Shown: positions 1-9,859 of the stretch, piece by piece
Numbering within the stretch: position 1 is the stretch's first letter
Layout of the letters: the number at the start of each line of letters is the position of its first letter
Origin: Tubiluchus corallicola
Taxonomy: Eukaryota; Priapulida; Priapulimorpha; Priapulimorphida; Tubiluchidae
Reading direction: 5' to 3'
NCBI GenBank assembly: GCA_030141605.1
Contig: JAQGDQ010000934.1
Coordinates: 30,001 to 79,312 of the forward strand
Length of the DNA: 49,312 nt
Position numbers and translations under genes: made by a program
Notes under the pieces: generated by a model
Database searches by the model: none
Told to the model about the DNA's origin: nothing
The model's input: only the letters and a program-made list of their open reading frames with translations

Positions 1-528
1 TGTGTTACTCGACGTCAACAACCACGTCAGCAAATAAACAAACTAGTAAACATGTCAGTTACGCAATCACAGTAGCTTGAATAAATATATGAATATCTGT
101 TTCCCATTAACTCCTCCTGGGGCACAAACCAGCCGTATAGACTGGCTTCCTAACAATTACCCATATCCACATGGATAGAATGAGTTGAATGCACTCTATA
201 TTTGTTGCTCTACCGAGGGTAATAAACTCATTCACAAAACTAAAAAACACAACGGCACTTTAACAGCACCAGTTCCCAAATCACAATGTTTTAAACCCAA
301 TACGTGGAGGTATTACGGACAAGTGGGACAATAAGAAGGATTATTCTCTAATCACAGCAAAACTGTCTACATGGAACGAAAGCAGACTGATTGCCATTTG
401 AAAAAGAGGTTTAACGGATTTGAATCGTTCAGCAAGTGAATGAAAGCATTGGGAGACTTGTTTCTTACAACAGATTGCGGTTTGAATGATAAACAGGAAA
501 ACCGAATCCATGTGGAATGGCAAAAACT
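1..528. other. unassigned intergenic sequence
   Basis: AT-rich sequence with no convincing exon, RNA or repeat unit. The only open frame of note, on the minus strand at 341-523, begins at a TTG and has no recognisable content. The last 12 bases (529-540 just beyond) form the left target-site copy of the following SINE. Confidence 0.5.
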
Positions 529-537
529 ACAGCCATT

Positions 538-655
538 CTACGGCCATATCACGTTGAAAACACCGGTTCTCGTCTAATCGCCGAAGTTAAGCAACATAGA
601 GACTGGTTAGTACTTGGATGGGTGACCGCCTAGGAATACCAGGTGCTGTAGGCTT
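538..655 (+). pseudogene. 5S rRNA-like head of the SINE
   Basis: Reads as 5S rRNA from CTACGGCCAT to GGTGCTGTAGGCTT. The internal control regions used by TFIIIA/TFIIIC are visible: box A-like AAGTTAAGCAAC near 585, and the intermediate element/box C as TACTTGGATGGGTGACCGCC near 611-630. Several positions that are C or G in typical 5S genes are T or A here (for example TAATCGCCG, CTAGGAATACCAGG), which is the CpG-type decay expected of a transposed copy. The first three bases overlap the TSD. It could be read as an isolated 5S gene, but direct continuity with a body repeated elsewhere and the flanking TSDs favour a SINE head. Confidence 0.85.
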
Positions 656-1083
656 GCGGGATGACCACACTGTATTTCGACACTAGGCGGAGGAGCTGCA
701 CAAGCAGCCAACAGCTAGAGGGAGGAGGAGGTCAAGTGACCAAACGTCCATGTGTAGAGGACTAAACCTTCCAAATCAGGAGTGGAGTCCCGAAGGCGGA
801 CCAGTGCAGCATGCTCACTGACTCCGGCAGCTCCTGCAGCCAACCTGGTGCCAAACGTATCGCTCCGCTTTCCTTTGGACTACACCAGGGAGGAAGAGAG
901 GAGGTTCCTGTTGTCTGGGCAACTCAGGATCTCCATACACCTTGCCCAGGCGTGTCCCCTGGAGACGTTCAAGGATCGGACTGCTCAGCCACAGTCGACG
1001 CTGCAGCTCCATCAATGTGATCAATGACTGACTCTCTTGACGCACACTCCATTGTATTCCGAGACAGAAGGATGCCAACAACA
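541..1083 (+). mobile_element. full-length 5S rRNA-headed SINE with 12-bp TSDs
   Basis: A 543-bp non-coding element. Its first ~115 bp are a 5S rRNA-like head; the remaining ~430 bp body recurs on the minus strand at 9457-9850 and 39836-40147. The 3' end is GATGCCAACAACAA, a short CAA/ACA-type tail. The 12-mer ACAGCCATTCTA occurs exactly before (529-540) and after (1084-1095) the element, which is the signature of target-primed reverse transcription. 5S-headed elements are known as SINE3-type; they carry an internal Pol III promoter and borrow a LINE's reverse transcriptase through a shared 3' end. The body shows overlapping open frames on both strands (for example 782-1027 +, 815-1084 -), but the copies do not preserve a common frame, so I do not call it coding. 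The body family was not identified. Confidence 0.88.
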
Positions 1084-1095
1084 ACAGCCATTCTA

Positions 1096-1494
1096 AATGT
1101 TCAGGGTGGTAAACGTTCAGACAAACAAGATTGTCTTACAAAAACAGCGTAGGAGGCTACCATTTCAGGTAACTAGCACCTGAAACTGAAGCCTATTTTG
1201 GTATTGACCAGAGGTGTACACTGAACGCTGATGAAGATCACGGGATGAACGAACAATGAAACGCGTTAAGATAATGACATGGCGAATAGAAGTAATGACA
1301 ATAAAAATGTTAGAAATGATGATATACGTAGTAACGACAAAGTTAATATAGACGATGATCACAATGAAGCTAAAAATGATCAAAACAGTGAGCTCAAAGA
1401 ATATAACAAATGATAATTCAGATGATTAAAGTGATGATAATGGAAATGTTGACAAAGTTGTAATATGTGGCAGTAAAATAATGACAGTAGTGAT
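1096..1494. other. unassigned sequence, AAT/GAT-rich
   Basis: No gene or RNA seen. The second half (about 1250-1490) is rich in degenerate AAT, GAT and TGATAA triplets, probably an old decayed trinucleotide repeat. Confidence 0.4.
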
Positions 1495-2130
1495 AGCAAA
1501 GAGAATAAGAGAGACACCGAGGATCCAGGAACGATCAGGTAGCTTTCTCCTTTGCCCCGCCCCCCCAAATGTGATCCCCCCCAAATGTGATCCAGGAACG
1601 ACCAGGTAGCTTTCTCCTTTGCCCCGCCAAATGTGATCTCAAAGAGAATAAGAGAGACACCGAGGATCCAGAAACGACCAGGTAGCTTTCTCCTTTGCCC
1701 CTCCAACCCCCCAATGTGATCTCAAAGAGAATAAGAGAGACACCGAGGATCCAGAAACGACCAGGTAGCTTTCTCCTTTGCCCCTCCCCCCCCCAATGTG
1801 ATCTCAAAGAGAATAAGAGAGACACCGAGGATCCAGAAACGACCAGGTAGCTTTCTCCTTTGCCCCTCCAACCCCCCAATGTGATCTCAAAGAGAATAAG
1901 AGAGACACCGAGGATCCAGAAACGACCAGGTAGCTTTCTCCTTTGCCCCTCCCCCCCAAATGTGATCTCAAAGAGAATAAGAGAGACACCGAGGATCCAG
2001 AAACGACCAGGTAGCTTTCTCCTTTGCCCCTCCCCCCCAAATGTGATCTCAAAGAGAATAAGAGAGACACCGAGGATCCAGAAACGACCAGGTAGTTTTC
2101 TCGCCCCTCCCCCTGCAAGATCTCAAAGAG
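1495..2130. repeat. ~80-bp minisatellite, about 7 units
   Basis: Tandem units of roughly 80-85 bp, each beginning near CTCAAAGAGAATAAGAGAG, followed by ACACCGAGGATCCAG, a CCAGGTAGCTTTCTCC block and a variable C-run (CCCCTCCCCCCC). Starts are seen near 1496, 1637, 1721, 1802, 1887, 1967, 2047 and 2121. The C-run varies in length between units. The last unit is cut inside its AGAGAG block and passes directly into the GA microsatellite. Long open frames here arise from the repeat and are not genes. Confidence 0.95.
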
Positions 2131-2224
<94 letters not shown>

Positions 2225-2344
2225 AGAGAGAGAGAAAGTAAGAGAGAGAGAGAAAGAGGGAGAAAGAGAGAAAGCAAGAGAAAGAGAAAGCGAAGAAGAA
2301 GGAGCGAGGGAGAGAGAGAGCAAGAGAGAGAGGGGAGAGATAGG

Positions 2345-2384
<40 letters not shown>

Positions 2385-2415
2385 TAGGAGGGAGAGAGAG
2401 AGAGAGAGAAGAGGG

Positions 2416-2457
<42 letters not shown>
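2131..2457. repeat. (GA)n microsatellite, ~325 bp
   Basis: A nearly pure AG run for the first ~90 bp, then imperfect GAGA interspersed with AAAG, GGGAGA and GATAGGA. It ends in a G-run at 2451-2458. It appears to have grown from the AGAGAG block of the preceding 80-bp unit. The purine/pyrimidine strand asymmetry makes triplex (H-DNA) formation possible. Confidence 0.95.
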
Positions 2458-2459
<2 letters not shown>

Positions 2460-2745
2460 AAACAGACTCTACAGCATTAGGTTTTTATTGGCACGTTCTT
2501 AATACTGACTCTTATCTAAATACATTACTACAAACCCCCATTTCCAGTGCTCTCGAGATTTTAGATATTTGACCCATGTTGCTCACACTTCTGATATACG
2601 TTGCTCTGTTTGTTAATTCATTACCTAACTAATCAAGCGTATCGTCAGGGGCATTTTCACAGACTTGTGAAGATAAAATTACTGTAACGTAGTGAAGTTA
2701 ACGTAACTGTGAAATTTTATTGCTTGAGGAAATTGTTGTAATTAT

Positions 2746-3790
2746 TGTTGTATCCCTCCGCATGCCTCCTGTAGTAGCATGATTGTTGCTGACAATGTTG
2801 TGTCCCTCCGCATGCTTCCTGAAGTAGCATGATTGTTGCTGACAATGTTGTATCCCTCCGCATGCTTCCTGAAGTAGCATGATTGCTGCTGACAATGTTG
2901 TGTCCCTCCGCATGCCTCCTGAAGTAGCATGATTGTTGCTGACAATGTTGTGTCCCTCCGCATGCCTCCTGAAGTAGCATGATTGTTGCTGACAATGTTG
3001 TATCCCTCCGCATGCCTCCTGTAGTAGCATGATTGTTGCTGACAATGTTGTGTCCCTCCGCATGCTTCCTGAAGTAGCATGATTGTTGCTGACAATGTTG
3101 TGTCCCTCCGCATGCTTGCTGAAGTAGCATGATTGTTGCTGACAATGTTGTATCCCTCCGCATGCCTCCTGTCGTAGCATGATTGTTGCTGACAATGTTG
3201 TGTCCCTCCGCATGCTTCCTGAAGTAGCAAGATTGTTGCTGACAATGTTGTATCCCTCCGCATGCTTCCTGCAGTAGCATGATTGTTGCTGACAATGTTG
3301 TGTCCCTCCGCATGCCTCCTGGAGTAGCATGATTGTTGCTGACAATGTTGTGTGTCTCCGCATGCTTCCTGCAGTAGCAAGATTGTTGCTGACAATGTTG
3401 TGTCCCTCCGCATGCCTCCTGTAGTAGCATGATTGTTGCTGACAATGTTGTGTCCCTCCGCATGCCTCCTGTAGTAGCATGATTGTTGCTGACAATGTTG
3501 TGTCCCTCCGCATGCTTCCTGAAGTAGCATGATTGTTGCTGACAATGTTGTGTCCCTCCGCATGCTTGCTGAAGTAGCATGATTGCTGCTGACAATGTTG
3601 TATCCCTCCGCATGCCTCCTGAAGTAGCTTGATTGCTGCTGACAATGTGTGTCCCTCCGCATGCTTCCTGAAGTAGCATGATTGCTGCTGACAACGTTGT
3701 GTCCCTCCGCATGCTTCACAGTAGCATGATTGTTGCTGACAACGTTGTGTGCCTCCGCATGCCTCCTGAAGTAGCATGATTGTTGCTGAC
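2746..3790. repeat. 50-bp minisatellite, ~21 units
   Basis: The unit period is exactly 50 bp: CCCTCCGCATGCCTCCTG, then a variable AAGTAGCATGATTG block, then TTGCTGACAATGTTG. Variable positions are scattered single bases (CATGCCTCC/CATGCTTCC, GTAG/GAAG, TGTCC/TATCC) with a few 1-bp or short indels near the 3' end (3640-3790), which break the register. Each unit carries a GCATGC palindrome. The array abuts the next, unrelated array with no spacer at about 3790. Multi-hundred-residue minus-strand open frames across both arrays are repeat artefacts. Confidence 0.97.
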
Positions 3791-4490
3791 AACAACGTGG
3801 ACAGCCAAGACAACAACACGTGGACAGCCAAGAGAACACGTGGACAGCCAAGACAACAACACGTGGACAGCCAAGACAACAACACGTGGACAGCCAAGAC
3901 AACAACACGTGGACAGCCAAGACTACAACACGTGGACAGCCAAGGCAACAACACGTGGACAGCCAAGACAACAACACGTAAACAGCCAAGACAACAACAC
4001 GTGAACAGCCAAGACAACAACACGTGGACAGCCAAGACAACAACACGTGGACAGCCAAGACAACAACACGTGGACAGCCAAGACAACAACACGTGGACAG
4101 CCAAGACAACAACACGTGGACAGCCAAGAGAACAACACGTGGACAGCCAAGACAACAACACGTGGACAGCCAAGACAACAACACGTGGACAGCCAAGACA
4201 ACAACACGTGGACAGCCAAGACAACAACACGTGGACAGCCAAGACAACAACACGTGGACAGCCAAGACAACAACACGTGGACAGCCAAGACAACAACACG
4301 TGGACAGCCAAGACAACAACACGTGGACAGCCAAGAGAACAACACGTGGACAGCCAAGACAACAACACGTGGACAGCCAAGACTACAACACGTGGACAGC
4401 CAAGAGAACAACACGTGGACAGCCAAGACAACAACACGTGGACAGCCAAGACAACAACACGTGGACAGCCAAGACAACAACACGTGGACC
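3791..4490. repeat. 23-bp minisatellite with a CACGTG in nearly every unit, ~30 units
   Basis: The unit is ACAACACGTGGACAGCCAAG plus three bases (23 bp). Nearly every unit contains the E-box palindrome CACGTG; exceptions include a CACGTAAAC variant near 3975. Because 23 is not a multiple of 3, all frames stay open only because the unit lacks stops in that direction; the plus-strand frames (248, 181 and 168 residues) are not genes. The array starts exactly where the 50-bp array stops, at a shared ACAAC. Confidence 0.97.
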
Positions 4491-5110
4491 CAAATGCTCA
4501 AAAGAAACTGCTCGTTACATAAAGATTTGAGGAAAATTTATCAAGTTCTGACTTCTCGTACCGACTTTTTGCACGACAAACATTTGGGATGAGAGCGAAA
4601 CAACCCGTTCCTTCCCCGCATAGAATTCCTGGAAAATGAATGTAAGGAAATAAACTTCCACTTCCCTGAGCAAAAATACATCCAACAATCGATGATGGTA
4701 GCAAGGCATTCTTATTAGAATTTCTCTCCCACTCACAGGGATAAATAAAGAACGATTTTGCTCAAATTGGCGGTAAATAACTCGGATTTCGGCGTTAAAG
4801 AGTTAATAAGAAATCCGACAGTCAGTCGCACCTCGTTTGTACGACTCTGTGACGGGTTTACATCTCAGTACATAATGATGCATTCTGCGTTTTCCAATTC
4901 AGATTATTACACATTTCAAAGACAGCTCGTACGCTTGACATTTTCAGACTCTGACGGCTGAAATTATAGATTATGAATTACATGGTGAATTGCAAACAGT
5001 TCGCAATGATGCGTCACGTGTTTCCGTACGCAGCAGCTCTCTGTGAGTGCACGATTATGGACTAGCAGTGTGAAATTTACACGAAAAACAAAATTAATGC
5101 TTGTTTTGAG
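4491..5110. other. unassigned sequence
   Basis: About 620 bp of unique-looking sequence between the 23-bp array and a TIR element. Short open frames on both strands have no recognisable domains. No RNA gene seen. Confidence 0.45.
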
Positions 5111-5459
5111 CTACGACTCCATGTGCGCGTGATGCGTGATGCGTGAAGCGTATACAACAGTTTAAATTTAAACACATGGAAGTGTTTCAATGTGTGCGTA
5201 ATGCGTAATGCGTGATACGTGAAGCGTATACAACAGTTTAAATTTAAACACATGGACCTGTCTCAATGTGTATGTAATGCGTAATCCGTAATGCGTGATA
5301 CGTGAAGCGTATACAACAGTTTAAATTTACACACATAGAAGTGTTTCAATGTGTGCGTAATGCGTAATCCGGAATGCGTGATACGTGTTCACTCGAAAGT
5401 GATGGCTATCGTCTGAATACGCATAACGCATTACGGATAACGCGCGCATGGAGTCGTAG
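5111..5459. mobile_element. 349-bp TIR element containing its own ~80-bp tandem repeats
   Basis: The ends are inverted: CTACGACTCCATGTGCGCG at the left (5111) and its reverse complement with minor changes at the right (ending GGAGTCGTAG at 5459). Inside are about 3.5 tandem units of ~80 bp built from GTAATGCGTGATACGTGAAG, GTATACAACAG, TTTAAATTTAAAC and ACATGGAAGTGTTTC. Short GCGTAATGCGTGA submotifs repeat within each unit. The flanking sequences (TTAATGCTTGTTTTGAG at the left, TTAATGCCCGTTGTCAG at the right) look like a diverged ~17-20-bp direct duplication. No coding capacity, so a non-autonomous element. Superfamily unknown. Confidence 0.7.
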
Positions 5460-5487
5460 ATTTAATGCCCGTTGTCAGCTAATAAGG

Positions 5488-5553
5488 CGTCCACACGGTC
5501 ATTCAAAACACTGTCATTCTTGAGTTTCTCAGTGTTGACGGGCCGTGTGGACG
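5488..5553. repeat. nested double-stem inverted repeat
   Basis: The outer arms are CGTCCACACGG (5488-5498) and CCGTGTGGACG (5543-5553), perfect over 11 bp. The inner arms are AACACTG (5507-5513) and CAGTGTT (5530-5536). This may be the end of a larger decayed DNA element, or a stand-alone hairpin. Confidence 0.65.
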
Positions 5554-5634
5554 GGGAGAATGATAACGACACTTTGAATCTCAATCAACCTGTTCTTGAT
5601 ATTCTCAGGGTGGGTCGTCATTCTTGGAATGAAC

Positions 5635-5733
5635 AGCCAATCACAATGCGCGCTGGTGACTCAGCTAGATGAGCGGGGGTGCAAGCCAATCATAATGCGC
5701 GCTGGTGACTCAGCTAGATGAGCGGGTGTGCAA
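5635..5733. repeat. 49-bp tandem duplication
   Basis: Two adjacent copies of a 49-bp unit starting AGCCAATCA at 5635 and 5684. They differ at only a few positions (CAC/CAT, GGGGG/GGTGT). Each contains GCGCGC, GGTGACTCAGC (an AP-1/Maf-like TGACTCAGC core) and an ATTGG/CCAAT-type box. Confidence 0.85.
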
Positions 5734-5871
5734 ACGGCGCGCTCTCACTAAGACACCGAATTTTAATAAAAAGTGACTGTACAAGTTATATTTTGTAGTG
5801 CATGAGTGCAGAAATGTGGTGCTATTTCAGAAATGAAGAGAGGTGACAGAACAACTCATCTACATATAGAA

Positions 5872-6620
5872 ACTGCTCAGAGTTAGTATTGCACCAACGG
5901 TCATCCATCCATCCATCTGAACAACCCTTCTACATATAGAAACTTCTCAGAGTTAGTATTGCACCAACGGTCATCCATCCATCCATCTGAACAACCCTTC
6001 TACATATAGAAACGTCTCGGAGTTAGTATTGCACCAACGGTCATCCATCCATCCATCCAACTGAACAACCCTTCTACATATAGAAACTTCTCAGAGTTAG
6101 TATTGCACCAACGGTCATCCATCCATCCATCCATCCATCCATCCATCCATCCATCCGAACAACCCTTCTACATATAGAAACTTCTCAGAGTTAGTATTGC
6201 ACCAACGGTCATCCATCCATCCATCCATCCATCCATCCATCCATCCATCCATCCATCCATCCATCCATCCATCCGAACAACCCTTCTACATACAGAAACT
6301 TCTCAGAGTTAGTATTGCACCAATGGTCATCCATCCATCCATCCATCCATCCATCCATCTGAACAACCCATCTACATATAGAAACCTCTCAGAGTTAGTA
6401 TTGCACCAACGGTCATTCATCCATCCATCCATCCATCCATCCATCCATCCATCCATCCATCCATCCATCCATCCATCCATCCATCCATCCATCCATCCAT
6501 CCATCCATCCATCCATCCATCCATCCATCCATCCATCCATCCATCCGAACAATCCTTCTACATACAGAAACTTCTCAGAGTTAGTATTGCACCAATGGTC
6601 ATCCATCCATCCATGCCCCT
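5872..6620. repeat. composite minisatellite with internally expanding (CATC)n
   Basis: Eight units share a constant ~57-bp block (ACATATAGAAACTTCTCAG, AGTTAGTATTGCACC, AACGGTCAT) followed by a (CATC)n tract of very different length. The first three units have about 3 copies, later ones about 9, 18, 7, about 36 and 3. The constant block is well conserved while the tetranucleotide varies, so the microsatellite expands independently inside each minisatellite unit. Confidence 0.95.
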
Positions 6621-6625
6621 TCATA

Positions 6626-8331
6626 AAGTCCTGAATCCCAGCTTGCAAAGCGCTGAACTTACGGATAATCAACTTATATGTAGAAGAATGTTTATATGAA
6701 CCATAAAAAGACCCCAGCAAAATTTCACAAAAGCGGAATTACATTTCACACAAATATTTCTCTAATCGGATGATGAACAAAGTTTGAACTTAGTTTGTAT
6801 GGCGTAATAATTTCCTACATCACTATGGTGACAGCAGCAGCATCAGCATCAGCAGCAGCTTGATTATCCTGACTGATGGATGCTGCAATGATTAGTGAAC
6901 GCTCGAGGAATTTCATTACATCAGTGATTTCGTTATTAACTTGATGAAAGTCCAGCAAATCATGTCAACGATTAGATTTTCTGGTTCGCGTGTGTTTGGT
7001 ATGCTATCGTGGTCATTGCACTAACAGAGAAACATGTGTCAGATACTGTCCTTGAACTACAAAACACATATATGGTCAATTTCTGCATGCATCTTACAGC
7101 TAGCAGTTGGTAACTGGCCGCTCCTATGCAAAAGTATATAAAAACTGTCTGCAATTGACTCAAATAACTCCGCACAATTGATTCTATATTTTTATACATA
7201 GAGATATACACGTGGTTACACTGATGTACGTGATGTAAACAAAGTGACCTGCCAACTAGCGGTCAGCTTGTGAAATAATGTACTGGGTCCGTAAAAATTT
7301 TCTCAACGAATTTTTGCGATTTACAAAAATGGCACTACTGGTCTTCAAAAACTCGGAATTCCGCGTGTCCGCGGAATATTCTCATCCCTGCATTATATAA
7401 TTAATGCAAAGTTCAAAGACATGACTCATACATACAAAGGCATGACAATTCGACAAGTGGGCCAGTTCATTACTAGGGCCATTTGGAAATGTCTAATAAG
7501 TCTATCAAAAGAGTTAAAACTGCAAAAAGGTCCGTATATTAGTCACTCTAACGGCTGCACTCACTTGCACAGTATACATACATAAGACATGACGTCATAT
7601 TAGAAATGAGACGTGACAGAGATGAGTTGATTATTCACTGATCACACTCCTCACGAGAACTGAAACTAGACCAGATGAAGCTGCATCGAATTTACGGAAT
7701 TTATGAAGAAAAGCAGAACGTGCTATGTGTGTAACAAACTACTTACTTCAACCTCATGCTTTGCAAATACCAGTGAAATAAGAACAGCCGATTGGATTCA
7801 TAGCAATAGTAAGGGTTATTAAAAAGAGCCCAAAAATAACAGGAGGCTAAAAAGGAGAGGAAGGAGAAAACACACAAAAAGAGAAGTTGGGTATCATTAT
7901 ATACTTGTTAAACAGAAAAGGTGGTAATGAAATGATTAAAATTACTCAGTTAAATCACTTCGTTAAACTATAAATTTCTAATCCCCACTCATTTGAATCA
8001 CCAGCATTGTATAATTAGCTTTTTAATAATTACACAGGACTGTGTAGCCCTTCCCAACAAATACGAGGGAAAATTGTTTTAAGAAAACAGCTGGACTTCT
8101 CTTTTTTCTTCGTGACTGTCAAAGTCTTGGTAAGTTGTTGAATGAGAATTTGACAAGTTATGTAATTTTTGTCTCACATAAATTCAATCTAAGAAGGCAG
8201 TGGTTTTTGTTATTACATTCGAAGGTGTTTTGTGTTGCTAAAGATCAAGCATGTTAGTTTGTGATAAAATATTGTCTGGCAATTTAGATGAAGCGTGCAC
8301 GCAGTAAGAGATTGCTAGCTTACGTATAACA
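6626..8331. other. unassigned 1.7-kb stretch
   Basis: No exon, RNA or strong repeat is evident. A short imperfect CAG/CAT run lies at 6831-6860. A TGACGTCA palindrome lies at about 7590. An AATTCCGCGTGTCCGCGGAAT motif region near 7358-7380 has short local symmetry. All open frames are under 80 residues and unrecognised. Confidence 0.45.
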
Positions 8332-9256
8332 ATACTTCTTCTGGGAAGGTATCACCAACCCTTGGTTAAAGCAGTTTATCAAGTCGTGGTACATAACTTT
8401 TTCTGGGAAGGTATCACCAACCCTTGGTTAAAGCAGTTTATCAAGTCCTGGTACATAACTTTTTCTGGGAAGGTATCACCAACCCTTGGTTAAAGAAGTT
8501 TATCAAGTCGTGGTACATAACTTTTTCTGGGAAAGTATCACCAATCCTTGGTTAAAGAAGTTTATCAAGTCGTGGTACATAACTTTTTCTGGGAAAGTAT
8601 CACCAATCCTTGGTTAAAGAAGTTTATCAAGTCGTGGTACATAACTTTTTCTGGGAAAGTATCACCAATCCTTGGTTAAAGAAGTTTATCAAGTCGTGGT
8701 ACATAACTTTTTCTGGGAAGGTATCACCAACCCTTAGTTAAAGCAGTTTATCAAGTCGTGGTACATAACTTTTTCTGGGAAAGTATCACCAATCCTTGGT
8801 TAAAGAAGTTTATCAAGTCGTGGTACATAACTTTTTCTGGGAAGGTATCACCAACCCTTAGTTAAAGCAGTTTATCAAGTCGTGGTACATAACTTTTTCT
8901 GGGAAAGTATCACCAATCCTTGGTTAAAGAAGTTTATCAAGTCGTGGTACATAACTTTTTCTGGGAAGGTATCACCAACCCTTGGTTAAAGCAGTTTATC
9001 AAGTCCTGGTACATAACTTTTTCTGGGAAGTGATCACCAACTCTTGGTTAAAGCAGTTTATCAAGTCGTGGTACATAACTTTTTCTGGGAAGTGATCACC
9101 AACCCTTGGTTAAAGCAGTTTATCAAGTCCTGGTACATAACTGTTTCTGGGGAAGGTATCACCAACCCTTGCTTAAAGCAGTTTACCAAGTCGTGGTACA
9201 TAACTTTTTCTGGGAAGGTATCACCAACCCTTGGTTAAAGCAGTTTATCAAGTCCT
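8332..9256. repeat. 62-bp minisatellite, ~15 units
   Basis: The unit is TTTTTCTGGGAAGGTATCAC, CAACCCTTGGTTAAAG, then CAGTTTATCAAGTC and GTGGTACATAAC (62 bp). Two variants alternate: GGAAGGTATCACCAACCC/GCAG and GGAAAGTATCACCAATCC/GAAG, with runs of the second in the middle of the array. Units near 9030-9180 carry TGATCACC and small indels. Confidence 0.96.
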
Positions 9257-9456
9257 TTCTGCCGTCCGTGGTCTTGCCCTGCACATTCTTAGGTGGAGGA
9301 CAACTGCTTATAAGTCCAGTTTCTCTTTGAATCCTGTGAAATCACCTACCAAACAACTTCAACAGTGAGACAAAATGGCTTCCGAATTAAAGAAAAATAT
9401 CAGTAGACACTTTCTGTTACTAGTGTTCAACCTGGCTATGCGTATTCTATTTCTCT

Positions 9457-9850
9457 GGGTTGTTGGCATCCTTCTGTCTCGGAAGACAATGGAGTGTGCG
9501 CCAAGAGAGTCAGTCATTGATCACATTGATGGAGCTGCAGCGTCGACTGTGGCTAAGCAGTCCTATCCTTGAACGTCTCCAGGGCGCACGCCTGGGCAAG
9601 GTGTATGGAGATCTTGAGTTGCCCAGACAACAGGAACCCCCTCTCTTCCTCCCTGGTGTAGTCCAAAGGAAAGCGGAGCGATACGTTTGGCACCAGGTTG
9701 GCTGCAGGAGCTGCCGGAGTCAGTGAGCATGTTGCACTGGTCCACCTTCGGGGCTCCACTCCTGATTTGGAAGGTTTACTCCTGTACACATGGCCTTGGG
9801 CACTCGACCTCCTCCCGTTGGCTGCTTGTGCAGCTCCTCCGCCTAGTGTC
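9457..9850 (-). mobile_element. 5'-truncated copy of the 5S-headed SINE body
   Basis: Reverse-oriented copy of the body seen at 655-1083. Its 3' end on the minus strand reads GGATGCCAACAACCC (plus 9457-9474); the 5' end stops at GACACTAGGCGG, just short of the 5S head, so it has lost the Pol III promoter. Imperfect direct repeats TATTTCTCT (9448-9456) and TATCTCTCT (9851-9859) could be the target-site duplication (8 of 9 match). Open frames crossing it (for example 9687-10154) are not preserved between copies. Confidence 0.85.
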
Positions 9851-9859
9851 TATCTCTCT

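Noticed and set aside
782-1084. Open frames on both strands of the SINE body as a protein gene
   Set aside because: Three copies differ by frame-shifting indels, and the 5S head plus TSDs explain the sequence as a SINE.
2698-4530. Very long frames (583, 530, 331, 248 codons) across the 50-bp and 23-bp arrays
   Set aside because: Repeat-generated; they cross two unrelated arrays and exist in several frames.
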